NCBI RefSeq assembly: GCF_002917925.1
Contig: NZ_PPFE01000002.1
Coordinates: 496,001 to 560,000, forward strand
Source of the DNA: Roseovarius confluentis
GTDB lineage: Bacteria; Pseudomonadota; Alphaproteobacteria; Rhodobacterales; Rhodobacteraceae
Direction of reading: 5' to 3'
DNA: 64,000 nucleotides
Below, in pieces: positions 51,443 through 59,353 of this stretch (the first letter of the stretch is position 1; each line of letters opens with the position of its first letter). Both the position numbers and the translations under genes were made by a program. The notes below the pieces were generated by a model. The model made no database searches. It saw nothing but the letters and a program-made list of their open reading frames with translations, and was not told the DNA's origin.

Positions 51443-52545
51443 GCCTGAGCGTCGAGATCGGGCATCGGTTTCCGGGGCTGGACCTGGATGTGGCGTTCGA
51501 GGCTGGCGCCGGGGTGACCGCGCTTTTCGGACCATCGGGCGCCGGGAAGTCCAGCGTCGTCAATGCCATCGCGGGGCTGCTGCGGCCCGATGCCGGGCGG
51601 ATCGCGCTGGCCGACACGGTGTTGTTCGACGCCGCGCAAGGCGTGCATCTGCCGGCGGCGCGACGGCGTATCGGCTATGTCTTTCAGGACGGACGGCTGT
51701 TTCCGCATATGCGCGTCGGGGCCAATATCGAATACGGGGCGCGGTTCGCGCCGGGGGGGCTGGACCGGGCAGAGATGAAACGGGTCGTGGCGCTGTTGGG
51801 GCTGGAGGCGTTGCTGGTGCGCCGGCCCGGCACGCTGTCGGGCGGTGAAAAACAGCGGGTCGCGCTGGCGCGGGCGTGGTTGTCGCGGCCGCGCTTGCTG
51901 TTGATGGACGAGCCGTTGGCGGCGCTGGACGAGCCACGCAAGGACGAGATCTTTCCCTATCTGGAACGGCTGCGCGACGTGGCGCAGGTGCCGATCGTCT
52001 ACGTCTCGCACAACCTGGCCGAGGTGGCGCGGCTGGCCGACGACCTGGTGGTGATGCAGCGTGGGCAGGTGGTGCTGTCGGGCAGGGCCGAGGCCGTGTT
52101 GAGCGACCCCAAGGCGCTGCCGCTGGTGGGAATCAGGGAGGCGGGCGCGATCCTGCCTGCACATGTGGCCGAGCACGGGACCGACGGGTTGAGCCGTTTG
52201 ACGTTGTCGGGGGGCGAGCTGTTGTTGCCCGGGGTGGTGGCGCCGGAGGGCAGCACGATCCGGCTGCGGGTGCTGGCGCAGGATGTTCTTCTGTCAAAGG
52301 CGGCGCCCGAGGGCCTGTCGTCGCACAATGTGCTGCCTGTCGTTGTTTTGGCGCTGCATCGCGGAATGGGGCCGGGTGTTGCCGTTCAGTTGCGCGCGGG
52401 CGAAGATGTATTCTTGGCGCGGATAACGCAAAGGGCGGCGACCGAGATGGGGCTTGAGCCTGGCATGACATGCTTTGCGATCCTGAACGCAACCGCGATT
52501 CCGCGTGGCAGCATCGGCGGCGCGGCGGGTGTGTCGCCGGGTTGA
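51439..52545 (+). CDS. modC: Molybdate ABC transporter, ATPase
   Basis: The 368-residue protein has Walker A GPSGAGKSSVVNAIAG, the Q loop at YVFQDGRLFPHM, signature LSGGEKQRVALARAWL, Walker B LLLMDEPLAALDEPRK and the H loop in YVSHNLAEV. A C-terminal TOBE/Mop-type regulatory domain (about 295-365) binds oxyanion, as in ModC. ATG 51439 overlaps the modB stop. It ends 100 bases before the hemP operon, with an iron-box between. Confidence 0.95.
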   Translation: MSLSVEIGHRFPGLDLDVAFEAGAGVTALFGPSGAGKSSVVNAIAGLLRPDAGRIALADTVLFDAAQGVHLPAARRRIGYVFQDGRLFPHMRVGANIEYGARFAPGGLDRAEMKRVVALLGLEALLVRRPGTLSGGEKQRVALARAWLSRPRLLLMDEPLAALDEPRKDEIFPYLERLRDVAQVPIVYVSHNLAEVARLADDLVVMQRGQVVLSGRAEAVLSDPKALPLVGIREAGAILPAHVAEHGTDGLSRLTLSGGELLLPGVVAPEGSTIRLRVLAQDVLLSKAAPEGLSSHNVLPVVVLALHRGMGPGVAVQLRAGEDVFLARITQRAATEMGLEPGMTCFAILNATAIPRGSIGGAAGVSPG

Positions 52546-52561
52546 AATCCGACCGTTGACT

Positions 52562-52584
52562 TTTCTGACTAAATCAATCAGAAA
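52562..52584 (+). promoter_or_regulatory. Iron-responsive operator (TGA-N9-TCA, Iron-Rhodo-box type) before hemP operon
   Basis: TTTCTGA (52562-52568), nine bases, TCAGAAA (52578-52584) is a perfect seven-base inverted repeat that fits the TGA-N9-TCA pattern described for the RirA/Iron-Rhodo-box of alphaproteobacteria. A TTGACT at 52556-52561 may be the -35, which the operator would overlap at its edge. Binding would repress the downstream hemP and permease genes when iron is plentiful. Confidence 0.65.
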
Positions 52585-52645
52585 TATCTAAAGCCAGCCT
52601 GCAAGGTCAGCCATCCCCCGAAATCGCAAGCAATGGAGCGCGATC

Positions 52646-52810
52646 ATGCGTGTGATGCCTCACCCCGAAAGTGCTGGCCGAGAGCCGCGGCAAAAACTGT
52701 TGCCGGAACCCCGTTCCTTCACCCTTCTCGAAGCCGCAATGACAAGCGGGCTGTGCCTTGACCTTATGCTGGAGCGGCTGTTGCAGACCGCCGGGGAGCC
52801 GGGGGCATGA
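52646..52810 (+). CDS. Small protein of unknown function upstream of hemP (54 aa)
   Basis: ATG 52646 opens a 54-residue frame, MRVMPHPESAG ... RSFTLLEAAMTSGLCLDLMLERLLQTAGEPGA. It stops at 52808-52810 with a TGA that overlaps the hemP ATG (ATGA), and has GGAG about eight bases upstream. The C-terminal half could be one amphipathic helix. Placement right after an iron-type operator and in translational coupling with hemP supports a real gene linked to iron. No family recognised. Confidence 0.55.
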   Translation: MRVMPHPESAGREPRQKLLPEPRSFTLLEAAMTSGLCLDLMLERLLQTAGEPGA

Positions 52811-52983
52811 TCCGCGCGCAGACAAAGGAGATGCCGCAGCTTGTTGCGGCAAGCGAGGCGGGCGACACCGCGCATGATGCCCGCGAGCTGACGCGCGGGC
52901 AAACGACCGCGCAGATCACGCTGGATGGCAAGGTCTACACTTTGCGGATCACGCGCGCGGGCAAGCTTATCCTGACGAAGTGA
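52807..52983 (+). CDS. hemP: Haemin uptake protein HemP
   Basis: HemP is a small protein of haem/iron loci; in some bacteria it acts as a regulator of haem receptor genes. The 58-residue product ends with QITLDGKVYTLRITRAGKL and ILTK, which is the HemP family signature (LRITRxGKLILTK). Start ATG 52807 overlaps the stop of the 54-residue gene. The next gene, an FbpB-type permease, begins 104 bases later on the same strand, and an iron-type operator precedes the set. Confidence 0.85.
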   Translation: MIRAQTKEMPQLVAASEAGDTAHDARELTRGQTTAQITLDGKVYTLRITRAGKLILTK

Positions 52984-53087
52984 CGTCCCGGCGCCGGGCC
53001 GGGTAAACCATTATCGTCAGGTTTCTGCTGGCAAGTTCGGCCCGGATGTGGCAGCGAAAGGCGGTCGTTTTCAAGGGGACCCGCCGG

Positions 53088-54752
53088 ATGTCCGAAAGCT
53101 TGCTGCATCGCCTGGCCTGGATCATCGTCGCGCTCTGCGTGGCGCCTATCCTCGCGTCGGCGCTGGCGGCGTTCACCGGTGATCTGGATACGTGGCGCAA
53201 CGTGCTGTCCAGCGTCCTGCCGCGATACACCGCGACGACGCTGATCCTTGTGATGGTGGTGGGCGTGTCCACGGCCGTGATCGGGTCGGTCACCGCGTGG
53301 TTGGTGACGGTCTATCGCTTTCCCGGGCATCGCTGGCTGGAGATCGCGCTGGCGCTGCCGCTGGCCTTTCCGGCCTACGTTCTGGCCTATGCCTATACCT
53401 ATCTGCTGGACCATCCTGGCCCGGTTCAGACGCTGCTGCGCGACGTCACGGGATGGGGTCCGCGCGACTACTGGTTTCCCGAAATCCGAAGCCTGGGCGG
53501 TGCGGCGCTGATGCTGATCATCGTACTTTATCCTTATGTCTACCTGCTGGCGCGGGCGTCGTTCCGGCAGCAATCGTCGAACGCCTTTCTTGTGGCGCGG
53601 ACATTGGGGCAGTCCCCGATGAAGGCGTTCTGGCGCGTGGCGTTGCCCATGGCACGGCCTGCCATCGCGGGGGGTGCGCTGCTGGCGGTGATGGAGACGA
53701 TTGCGGACTATGGCACGGTTGCCTTCTTCAACGTGCAGACCTTTGCCACGGGAATCTACCAAGCGTGGTTTTCGCTGGGGGACCGGCCCGCGGCGGCGCA
53801 ACTGTCGCTGTGCCTGCTGATGTTCGCCCTGCTGGTGGCGGGGTTGGAGCGGGCGCAGCGGGGCCGGGCGCAGACGGCAGGCCGGGGCGCCCGGTTCGAA
53901 GCGCTCGAGAAGCCGCGCCTGACGGGCGGTGCGGGATGGATCGCGACGATGATCTGTGTCGTTCCCGTACTCTTGGGCTTTATCGTGCCGGTAATCATGC
54001 TGGGGACGATGGCCGTCGGCTCGGGCCAGAACCTGTTCGCGGCGCGTTATATCGGGTTCATGCAGAACTCGGTGGTGCTTGCCACGGTGGCGTCGGTTCT
54101 GACGGTGCTGGGCGCGATCCTGATCGGCTTCCGCGCCCGGACCCGCCCCACAAAGGGCAGCAAGGCGCTGGTGGTTGGCGCCGGGCTGGGATACGCGGTG
54201 CCGGGGGGCGTCATCGCCGTGGGGCTGATGGTGCCGATGGCCGCGCTCGACAACATGATCGACAGGTTCATGGAAGGTAACTTCGGGATCGACACGGGGC
54301 TTCTGATCACCGGGTCGATCTGGTTGATGGTGCTGGCCTGCATGACGCGGTTCATGGCCGCGGCCCTGAACGCCTATGACAGCGGCATGGCGACGGTGCC
54401 GGGGCATTTCGATGCCATCGGGCGGTCACTGGGGCAGTCGGGGCCGAAGCTGTTGATGCGGGTGCATCTGCCGGTGGCGCGGTCTTCGGTGCTGACGGCG
54501 CTCTTGATCGTGTTCGTGGACGTGATGAAGGAATTGCCCGCCACGCTGATCCTGCATCCGTTCAACTTTCAGACGCTTGCGGTACAGGCGCACCGGCTGG
54601 CCGCGGATGAACGGCTGCACGAGGCGGCGGTGCCGTCACTGGTGCTGGTGGCGTTCGGACTGTTGCCGGTGATCGTGCTGTGCCGGTCTATCGGACGTGA
54701 GGAGCCCGGGCGCCGGGCGGCGCGACTGGGGGCTGCGGTCAAAGCTGGGTAA
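53088..54752 (+). CDS. fbpB: Iron(III) ABC transporter permease (FbpB/SfuB family)
   Basis: The 554-residue inner-membrane protein contains two permease halves with about twelve hydrophobic segments and an EAA loop in each (VARTLGQSPMKAFWRVALP and AIGRSLGQSGPKLLMRVHLP), as in single-chain FbpB permeases for ferric iron. Start ATG 53088 (MSESLLHRLAW) follows AAGGGGA; an earlier ATG 53046 exists. Binding protein and ATPase genes are not adjacent, so it must team with proteins encoded elsewhere. Regulation through the iron-type operator at 52562 is likely. Confidence 0.9.
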   Translation: MSESLLHRLAWIIVALCVAPILASALAAFTGDLDTWRNVLSSVLPRYTATTLILVMVVGVSTAVIGSVTAWLVTVYRFPGHRWLEIALALPLAFPAYVLAYAYTYLLDHPGPVQTLLRDVTGWGPRDYWFPEIRSLGGAALMLIIVLYPYVYLLARASFRQQSSNAFLVARTLGQSPMKAFWRVALPMARPAIAGGALLAVMETIADYGTVAFFNVQTFATGIYQAWFSLGDRPAAAQLSLCLLMFALLVAGLERAQRGRAQTAGRGARFEALEKPRLTGGAGWIATMICVVPVLLGFIVPVIMLGTMAVGSGQNLFAARYIGFMQNSVVLATVASVLTVLGAILIGFRARTRPTKGSKALVVGAGLGYAVPGGVIAVGLMVPMAALDNMIDRFMEGNFGIDTGLLITGSIWLMVLACMTRFMAAALNAYDSGMATVPGHFDAIGRSLGQSGPKLLMRVHLPVARSSVLTALLIVFVDVMKELPATLILHPFNFQTLAVQAHRLAADERLHEAAVPSLVLVAFGLLPVIVLCRSIGREEPGRRAARLGAAVKAG

Positions 54753-54767
54753 AGCGGTTTCGCCGCG

Positions 54768-54840
54768 GGCTGCGCCCGCACCGACCGGGGCGAGAGGCGC
54801 TGCCTCTCGCGCTCTCCGGGATATTTCTGGCCAGAGGAAG
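54768..54840. repeat. Composite intergenic palindromic element (convergent junction)
   Basis: Stems GCGGGC-TGC-GCCCGC (about 54764-54778), CGAGAGGC-GCT-GCCTCTCG (54791-54809) and the conserved GGATATTTCTGGCCAGAGG near 54819-54837 lie between fbpB and tmm, which converge. It is the same kind of element as at 25.65-25.77 kb, with a shared last part. Confidence 0.6.
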
Positions 54841-54895
54841 AGCCGTGCCAGCGAATGCGCCGGCCCGCGGCATGGCGAGCCGGCGCATAATCGGT

Positions 54896-56242
54896 TCAGC
54901 TTGTTTGCAGGTAGCTTTCGAGGCTGTCGTCCAGCGCGTCCTTCCACGGGGTGTGGTGCGCGGGCGCCTGCTTGTTGGTCATGGGCGAGACATAGCCGTG
55001 GTCGCGGAAGGCCATGATGTCCTTCTTCTTGTGCTTTTTCCAGGCATAGAACTGCTGGCAGGCCATCTCGAGGTCAAAGCTGGGATAGTCGGTTTCGGCG
55101 ATCAGCTCCTCGATATAGTCGCCCTGGTAGCGGATGCAGGCGTAATCGTCCTCGAGCGCGTCCTCGTCGGCCTGGCGTTTCTTCCAGTCGGCCTCCATCG
55201 TGGCTTTGTCGGGCAGGGCGATCTTGCCCATGATGCAGTCGCGCACCCACCAGGCCTGGGCGTCGAACATGTTGAAGGTGAACCACTGGTCCTGCATGCC
55301 GAGGTAGAACATCTTGGGGTTCTCGATCCAGACGACGCCCTTGTAGAGATCGTCGGACGCCAGCCGGTTGGCGGTCTTCAGGCGCAGGTCGTCGGGCAGG
55401 AACGGGAAGTGGTGCTTGTAGCCGGTGCACAGGATGATGGCGTCCACCTCGCGGGTGTGACCGTCGGAGAAATAGGCGGTCTTGCCGTCGACCTTTTCCA
55501 GCGCCGGAACCTCGTCCCAGTTGTCGGGCCAGTCATAGCCCATGGGGCCGGAGCGATAGCAGGTGGTGATCGAGTTGGCGCCGTATTTCCAGCATTGCGA
55601 GCCGATATCCTCGGCCGAGTAGGAGGAGCCCATCAGCAGGATGTCCTTGCCCTCGAACTCGCGGGCATCGCGGAAGTCGTGGGCGTGCAGGATGCGGCCG
55701 TTGAACGTGTCGAAGCCCGGGTAGTGGGGCACGTTGGGCGTGGAGAAGTGGCCGGTGGCGACGATGACGTTGTCGAACTCTTCCGTCGTTTCCTTGTCGG
55801 CCTTGGAATCGCGGGCGGTGATCGTGAACTTCTCGGTCTTGTCGTCGTAGCGCACGTCGCGGACCACGTTATTGAAGCGGATCCAGTCGCGCACGCCGGC
55901 CTTTTTCACGCGGCCCTCGATATAGTCGAAGAGCACGGCGCGGGGCGGGTAGCTGGCGATTTCCTTGCCGAAATGTTCGTCGAACGTGTAGTCGGCGAAT
56001 TCCAGACCTTCCTTGGGGCCGTTGGACCACAGGTAGCGGTACATCGAACCATGGCAGGGCTCGCCATCCTCGGCGACGCCGGTGCGCCAGGTGTAGTTCC
56101 ACAGGCCGCCCCAGTCGCTTTGTTTCTCATAGCAGACGATGTCGGGGATCTCGGCGCCCTTGTCTGCAGCGGATTGGAACGCGCGCAATTGCGCCAGTCC
56201 GGACGGTCCCGCGCCGATGACGGCAACTCTTTTCTTGGCCAT
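54896..56242 (-). CDS. tmm: Trimethylamine monooxygenase (flavin-containing monooxygenase)
   Basis: Tmm oxidises trimethylamine to its N-oxide with NADPH and oxygen, letting marine bacteria use methylated amines. The 448-residue protein has the FAD site [15 protein letters not shown], the FMO signature [11 protein letters not shown], the NADPH site [10 protein letters not shown] and the conserved [19 protein letters not shown] and [14 protein letters not shown] segments; its length equals that of known roseobacter Tmm. It is divergent to a binding-protein-like gene with two palindromic operator-like sites between. The usual partner tdm and the TMAO transporter genes are not next to it. Confidence 0.93.
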   Translation of the reverse strand: MAKKRVAVIGAGPSGLAQLRAFQSAADKGAEIPDIVCYEKQSDWGGLWNYTWRTGVAEDGEPCHGSMYRYLWSNGPKEGLEFADYTFDEHFGKEIASYPPRAVLFDYIEGRVKKAGVRDWIRFNNVVRDVRYDDKTEKFTITARDSKADKETTEEFDNVIVATGHFSTPNVPHYPGFDTFNGRILHAHDFRDAREFEGKDILLMGSSYSAEDIGSQCWKYGANSITTCYRSGPMGYDWPDNWDEVPALEKVDGKTAYFSDGHTREVDAIILCTGYKHHFPFLPDDLRLKTANRLASDDLYKGVVWIENPKMFYLGMQDQWFTFNMFDAQAWWVRDCIMGKIALPDKATMEADWKKRQADEDALEDDYACIRYQGDYIEELIAETDYPSFDLEMACQQFYAWKKHKKKDIMAFRDHGYVSPMTNKQAPAHHTPWKDALDDSLESYLQTS

Positions 56243-56260
56243 TCTATTTTATCTCCCTAG

Positions 56261-56276
56261 ATTGGTGTGGACCAAT
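56261..56276. promoter_or_regulatory. Operator-like palindrome in the tmm divergent promoter, site 1
   Basis: ATTGGT-GTGG-ACCAAT is a perfect six-base inverted repeat 19 bases upstream of the tmm start. It has the T-G-G-T/A-C-C-A core usual for GntR (FadR-type) regulators and closely resembles the repeat found upstream of the GntR gene at 58593-58633. Confidence 0.5.
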
Positions 56277-56315
56277 TATTGACTTTGGTTCTTTTGGTTC
56301 CTTTTACTAAGCCAA

Positions 56316-56330
56316 AGACTGGACCAGTCT
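56316..56330. promoter_or_regulatory. Operator-like palindrome in the tmm divergent promoter, site 2
   Basis: AGACTGG-A-CCAGTCT is a perfect 15-base palindrome 16 bases upstream of the divergent gene at 56346. The TGG-N-CCA centre resembles site 1. Together they suggest one dimeric repressor controlling both directions. Confidence 0.45.
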
Positions 56331-56345
56331 GTCAAGGATTCCTTA

Positions 56346-57680
56346 ATGGAGCGTGCGGTGGCCGCGGAAACATCTAGTTTTGCTCAAAGATTGGCCCTTT
56401 CGGGGGTGATGCCACGCCTGTCGGTGGGCATGGCGCGGACGGTGGATATCGGTTTTCTGGCGCCATTGTCGGGCCAGGCCGAAAGCTGGGGCCTGCCCGG
56501 ATTGCAGGGCTGCCGCATCTGGGAGCGGTGGTTGAACAACGCGGGCGGCGTACTGATCGGGGGGCGGCGTTACCCGATCCGGATTCATGCATTCGATTGT
56601 GGAGAAAGCGTTGACGCGGCGCGCGAGGGGGCGCAGGCGCTACTGCGCGAGCATGACATCAAGCTGATGATGATGCTGGGCGGGGACGCCTATCGCGCCG
56701 TGGGCCAGAGCCTGATGGACAAGCGGATCCTGACTTCGACCCTGTTGCCGTCGGACCTGTCGCCGGACGCGCCCTACCTGATCGCGCCGTCGGAGGTGCA
56801 TCCGGTCTACGTGGTGACCGGCGTGGAGTGGCTGAGAAGGCAACGCCCGGAGCTGAAGACCGTTGCGCTGTGCGCGCAGCAGGACGGGATGGGCCTGCCG
56901 TCGCTGGCGACCTACCGCGCGGCGTTCAAGGCAGCGGGAATCGAGATCGTGCACGAGGTGCAGTACCCCGCAGAAGGCGCGCCGGCGGAGAACGTGGTGG
57001 GGCCGATGCTGGCCGCGAAACCGGACATCCTGTGCTGGTGCACGAGCTATACGCCGATGGTGCACGCCATGACGGAATACGCGCATGCCAAGGGATTCAA
57101 AGGACAAATCCTGTCCTGCACCTGCGATCACTACGACCGGCTGGTCGAGCGGCTGGGTGCGGATTTCATGGAGGGGCTGGTGTTCCAGTTTCCCGATTTC
57201 GACGATCCGGCGTTGAGCGAGAAGGCGTTTTTCTTCAACCAGCCGAATGCGTTTTACGAGGAATACAATGCGCTTTACCCCGACAGCTGGACCGCGGTGA
57301 GCTGGGAATATGCGGCGATCCTGGATATCTGGCATGCCGCCGTGGAAAAGGCCGACAGCGTCGCGCCGGCAAGCGTGCTGGCGGCGATGAAACAACTGGG
57401 CGAGGTGACCCACGCCTTCGGCCCCGCCGAGTGGTGGGGGGCGGAGGTGTTCGGGATCGACAACGCGCTGGTCGGCGACTGGCCGGTGGTGCGGATCGAG
57501 GAAGGGCGAGCCCGGGTCGTGGCGTTCGGATCGGTGCCGGGATGGCTGCGGCGGTACGAGGATCTGCTGCGTGCCGAGATGCAGGACCTTGGGCAGATGT
57601 GGCAGCAGCGGTTGTCTTATGAGCGGGTGCTGGCGCTGGGGGCGCGGGTGGTGCAGGACGAGGACGCGACTCAAAGGTAA
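56346..57680 (+). CDS. Periplasmic-binding-protein-like (Peripla_BP_6/AmiC-type) protein without signal peptide
   Basis: The 444-residue protein has the leucine/amide/urea-binding fold: VDIGFLAPLSGQAESWGLPG at about residue 33, LNNAGGVLIGGRRYPI, MMMLGGDAYRAV and SWEYAAILDIWHAAVEKA. The N-terminus (MERAVAAETSSFAQRLALSG) is not a signal peptide, so it may stay in the cytosol like AmiC, a ligand sensor, instead of feeding a transporter. No ABC permease or ATPase gene is next to it. It is divergent to tmm and shares its operator region. A link to methylated amine sensing is inference; an ordinary binding protein with a missed signal is the alternative. Confidence 0.75.
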   Translation: MERAVAAETSSFAQRLALSGVMPRLSVGMARTVDIGFLAPLSGQAESWGLPGLQGCRIWERWLNNAGGVLIGGRRYPIRIHAFDCGESVDAAREGAQALLREHDIKLMMMLGGDAYRAVGQSLMDKRILTSTLLPSDLSPDAPYLIAPSEVHPVYVVTGVEWLRRQRPELKTVALCAQQDGMGLPSLATYRAAFKAAGIEIVHEVQYPAEGAPAENVVGPMLAAKPDILCWCTSYTPMVHAMTEYAHAKGFKGQILSCTCDHYDRLVERLGADFMEGLVFQFPDFDDPALSEKAFFFNQPNAFYEEYNALYPDSWTAVSWEYAAILDIWHAAVEKADSVAPASVLAAMKQLGEVTHAFGPAEWWGAEVFGIDNALVGDWPVVRIEEGRARVVAFGSVPGWLRRYEDLLRAEMQDLGQMWQQRLSYERVLALGARVVQDEDATQR

Positions 57681-57785
57681 ACGCGATCCGAACCCCGAAA
57701 ACCCGCGTCGGTATCGCGTCGGTATTTCCGACTGTATTGCGTCGGTGCGATACTGCGACCCCTTGGTGTGAACAGGGCGCGCGGC

Positions 57786-57831
57786 GCAAAAGTTTTTTGA
57801 AAACTTTTGCGAAGACTTTTTGAAAAGTCTT
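57786..57831. terminator. Double hairpin, likely two-way terminator
   Basis: GCAAAAGTTTT-TTG-AAAACTTTTGC (57786-57810) is followed at once by AAGACTTTT-TG-AAAAGTCTT (57812-57831). The layout copies the double hairpin at 9909-9956, with different bases but the same plan. It lies between two converging genes. Confidence 0.65.
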
Positions 57832-57860
57832 GGCCCTGCGTTAACCGGGGTTAATGCGCG

Positions 57861-58589
57861 TCAATCGTCTTGCAGAAGCAGTTTCTGTTCCTCGACGAGA
57901 TGCAGCTTGATGAACTCCACCGCCTGGCCGACATCGCGCGAGGCGATGGCGTTGTAGAGCGTGTTGTAGCGTTTCTGGTACTCCTGCATCCGGCGCGGCG
58001 TGAGCGCGCGGCGGCGCAGGCGGGTGCGATAGCTTTCGTGGTAGGTGTCGATGGCCAGCCGGTAGCACGAGGCCAGAAGCGCGTTGCCGGTGCCTTCGGC
58101 GATCTGGATGTAGAGCTGTTCCTCGAGCGCGATGAAGGCGTCGATATCGGTGGTCACGGTTTCGATCCGCGACAGGGTTTCGGACAGTGCGGTAAGCATG
58201 CGCGGCGTCATGTTCACCACGGCCAGCCGGACAATCTCGGGTTCCAGGATGCCACGGACGACGAGGTGATCGAGGGGGCTGGTCTCGCCGGCGACGGAAT
58301 CGGGCGAGGGGACGGTCTGGGGCGTGGAACGGTAGGTGACGAAACTGCCGGCCCCGGGGCGGCGGCGGATCACGTCCTGGCCTTCGAGCACGTCGAGCGC
58401 CTCTCGCACGGTGTTGCGGGCGACGCCCAGTTCGGCGGCCAGTGTGCGCTCGGACGGCAGGCGGGTGTCGCGGGGATATTCCTCGGACTTGATGCGTGCG
58501 AAGAGCGTGTCGACGACGATCTGCACGGTGGCGCCAACCGGGTGGGCGAGGCGCAGTTCGGGGGCGGTGTCTTCGGTTTGTGTGCTCAT
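57861..58589 (-). CDS. FadR-type GntR transcriptional regulator
   Basis: The 242-residue protein has an N-terminal winged helix (about 25-85: LPSERTLAAELGVARNTVRE, then VIRRRPGAGSFVTY) and an all-helical FCD-like ligand domain (about 105-235) with LVVRGILEPEIVRLAVVNM and NTLYNAIASRDVGQAVEFI. Start ATG 58589 is chosen because a 13-base inverted repeat fills the bases just upstream. It likely represses itself and the divergent thioesterase gene, and perhaps tmm. Ligand unknown. Confidence 0.88.
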   Translation of the reverse strand: MSTQTEDTAPELRLAHPVGATVQIVVDTLFARIKSEEYPRDTRLPSERTLAAELGVARNTVREALDVLEGQDVIRRRPGAGSFVTYRSTPQTVPSPDSVAGETSPLDHLVVRGILEPEIVRLAVVNMTPRMLTALSETLSRIETVTTDIDAFIALEEQLYIQIAEGTGNALLASCYRLAIDTYHESYRTRLRRRALTPRRMQEYQKRYNTLYNAIASRDVGQAVEFIKLHLVEEQKLLLQDD

Positions 58590-58592
58590 CGG

Positions 58593-58633
58593 ACCAGACC
58601 AATTTCGGTGTAACTGGTATAAATTGGTCTGGT
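58593..58633. promoter_or_regulatory. 13-base inverted repeat in the gntR/thioesterase promoter
   Basis: ACCAGACCAATTT (58593-58605) is the exact reverse complement of AAATTGGTCTGGT (58621-58633), with 15 bases between. It sits four bases from the GntR start and 50 bases before the thioesterase start. Its half, ATTGGTCTGG, matches ATTGGTGTGG in the tmm promoter at nine of ten positions, so the same regulator may bind both. Confidence 0.6.
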
Positions 58634-58683
58634 GGGCGCGTAAAGCGTGGTCATGCCCGCCACCCGCGTGATATGCGGGGCGC

Positions 58684-59166
58684 ATGAGCGAACCTGCACC
58701 TTTCCTGTCCAGCTTCCAGACCGTCGAGGCGGACTGGATCGACTATAACGAGCATATGAACATGGGCTATTACACCGTCCTGTTCGACCGCGCCGCCGAC
58801 GAGGCCTATGCCGAGATCGGTTTCGGGCCGGACTATCGTGCCGCCAGCGGGTGCACCACCTATACGGCGGAGTTCCATGTGCGCTATCTGCGCGAGCTGA
58901 AGTTGGGCGACCGGGTGCAGGGCGCGTTTCGCATCCTCGATCACGACGAGAAGCGATTTCACAGCTTCCAGGAGCTGATCCGTGAGGATGGTACCGTGGT
59001 GGCCACGGGCGAGGGGGTTGCGCTGCACGTGGACCAGTCGGGGCCGAAGGTGGCGCCGATGCCGGGTGAGCTTCTGTCGCGGTTGCGCACGGTGGCACAG
59101 GCGCATGCGACATTGCCGCGCCCCGAGGCGGCGGGACGTGGCATCGGATTGCGGCGCCGCGGCTAG
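58684..59166 (+). CDS. Hotdog-fold acyl-CoA thioesterase
   Basis: The 160-residue protein has the 4-hydroxybenzoyl-CoA thioesterase-type pattern VEADWIDYNEHMNMGYYTVL with the Asp/Asn-His site, YTAEFHVRYLRELKLGDRV and a C-terminal strand set. This variant, with DYNxHMN, resembles the betainyl-CoA thioesterases found in carnitine breakdown loci; the link to methylated amines would fit the neighbourhood but is inference. It is divergent to the GntR gene, its likely regulator. Confidence 0.85.
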   Translation: MSEPAPFLSSFQTVEADWIDYNEHMNMGYYTVLFDRAADEAYAEIGFGPDYRAASGCTTYTAEFHVRYLRELKLGDRVQGAFRILDHDEKRFHSFQELIREDGTVVATGEGVALHVDQSGPKVAPMPGELLSRLRTVAQAHATLPRPEAAGRGIGLRRRG

Positions 59167-59293
59167 CGTCGGCTCCCGGTGCCGAGGGTCTATGTCAGAA
59201 AAGCTTCGTAGAATTTTATCGCAGAATAGCGCATGGTGACCGACGGCTTTATCGGCGTGCCCCGGGCGCGATCTGGCGGTGCTGTGGTGTAAG

Positions 59294-59348
59294 GCCCAGA
59301 AAATTCGTTCGAATTTTCTGGGCTCTGGAATTTTCGTATGAAAATTCC
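59294..59348. terminator. Two palindromes between thioesterase and gatB
   Basis: GCCCAGAAAATTCG-TT-CGAATTTTCTGGGC (59294-59323) and GGAATTTTC-GTAT-GAAAATTCC (59327-59348) follow each other between converging genes. The first is a near copy of the palindromes at 43917 and 47995. Confidence 0.7.
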
Positions 59349-59353
59349 GGGGG

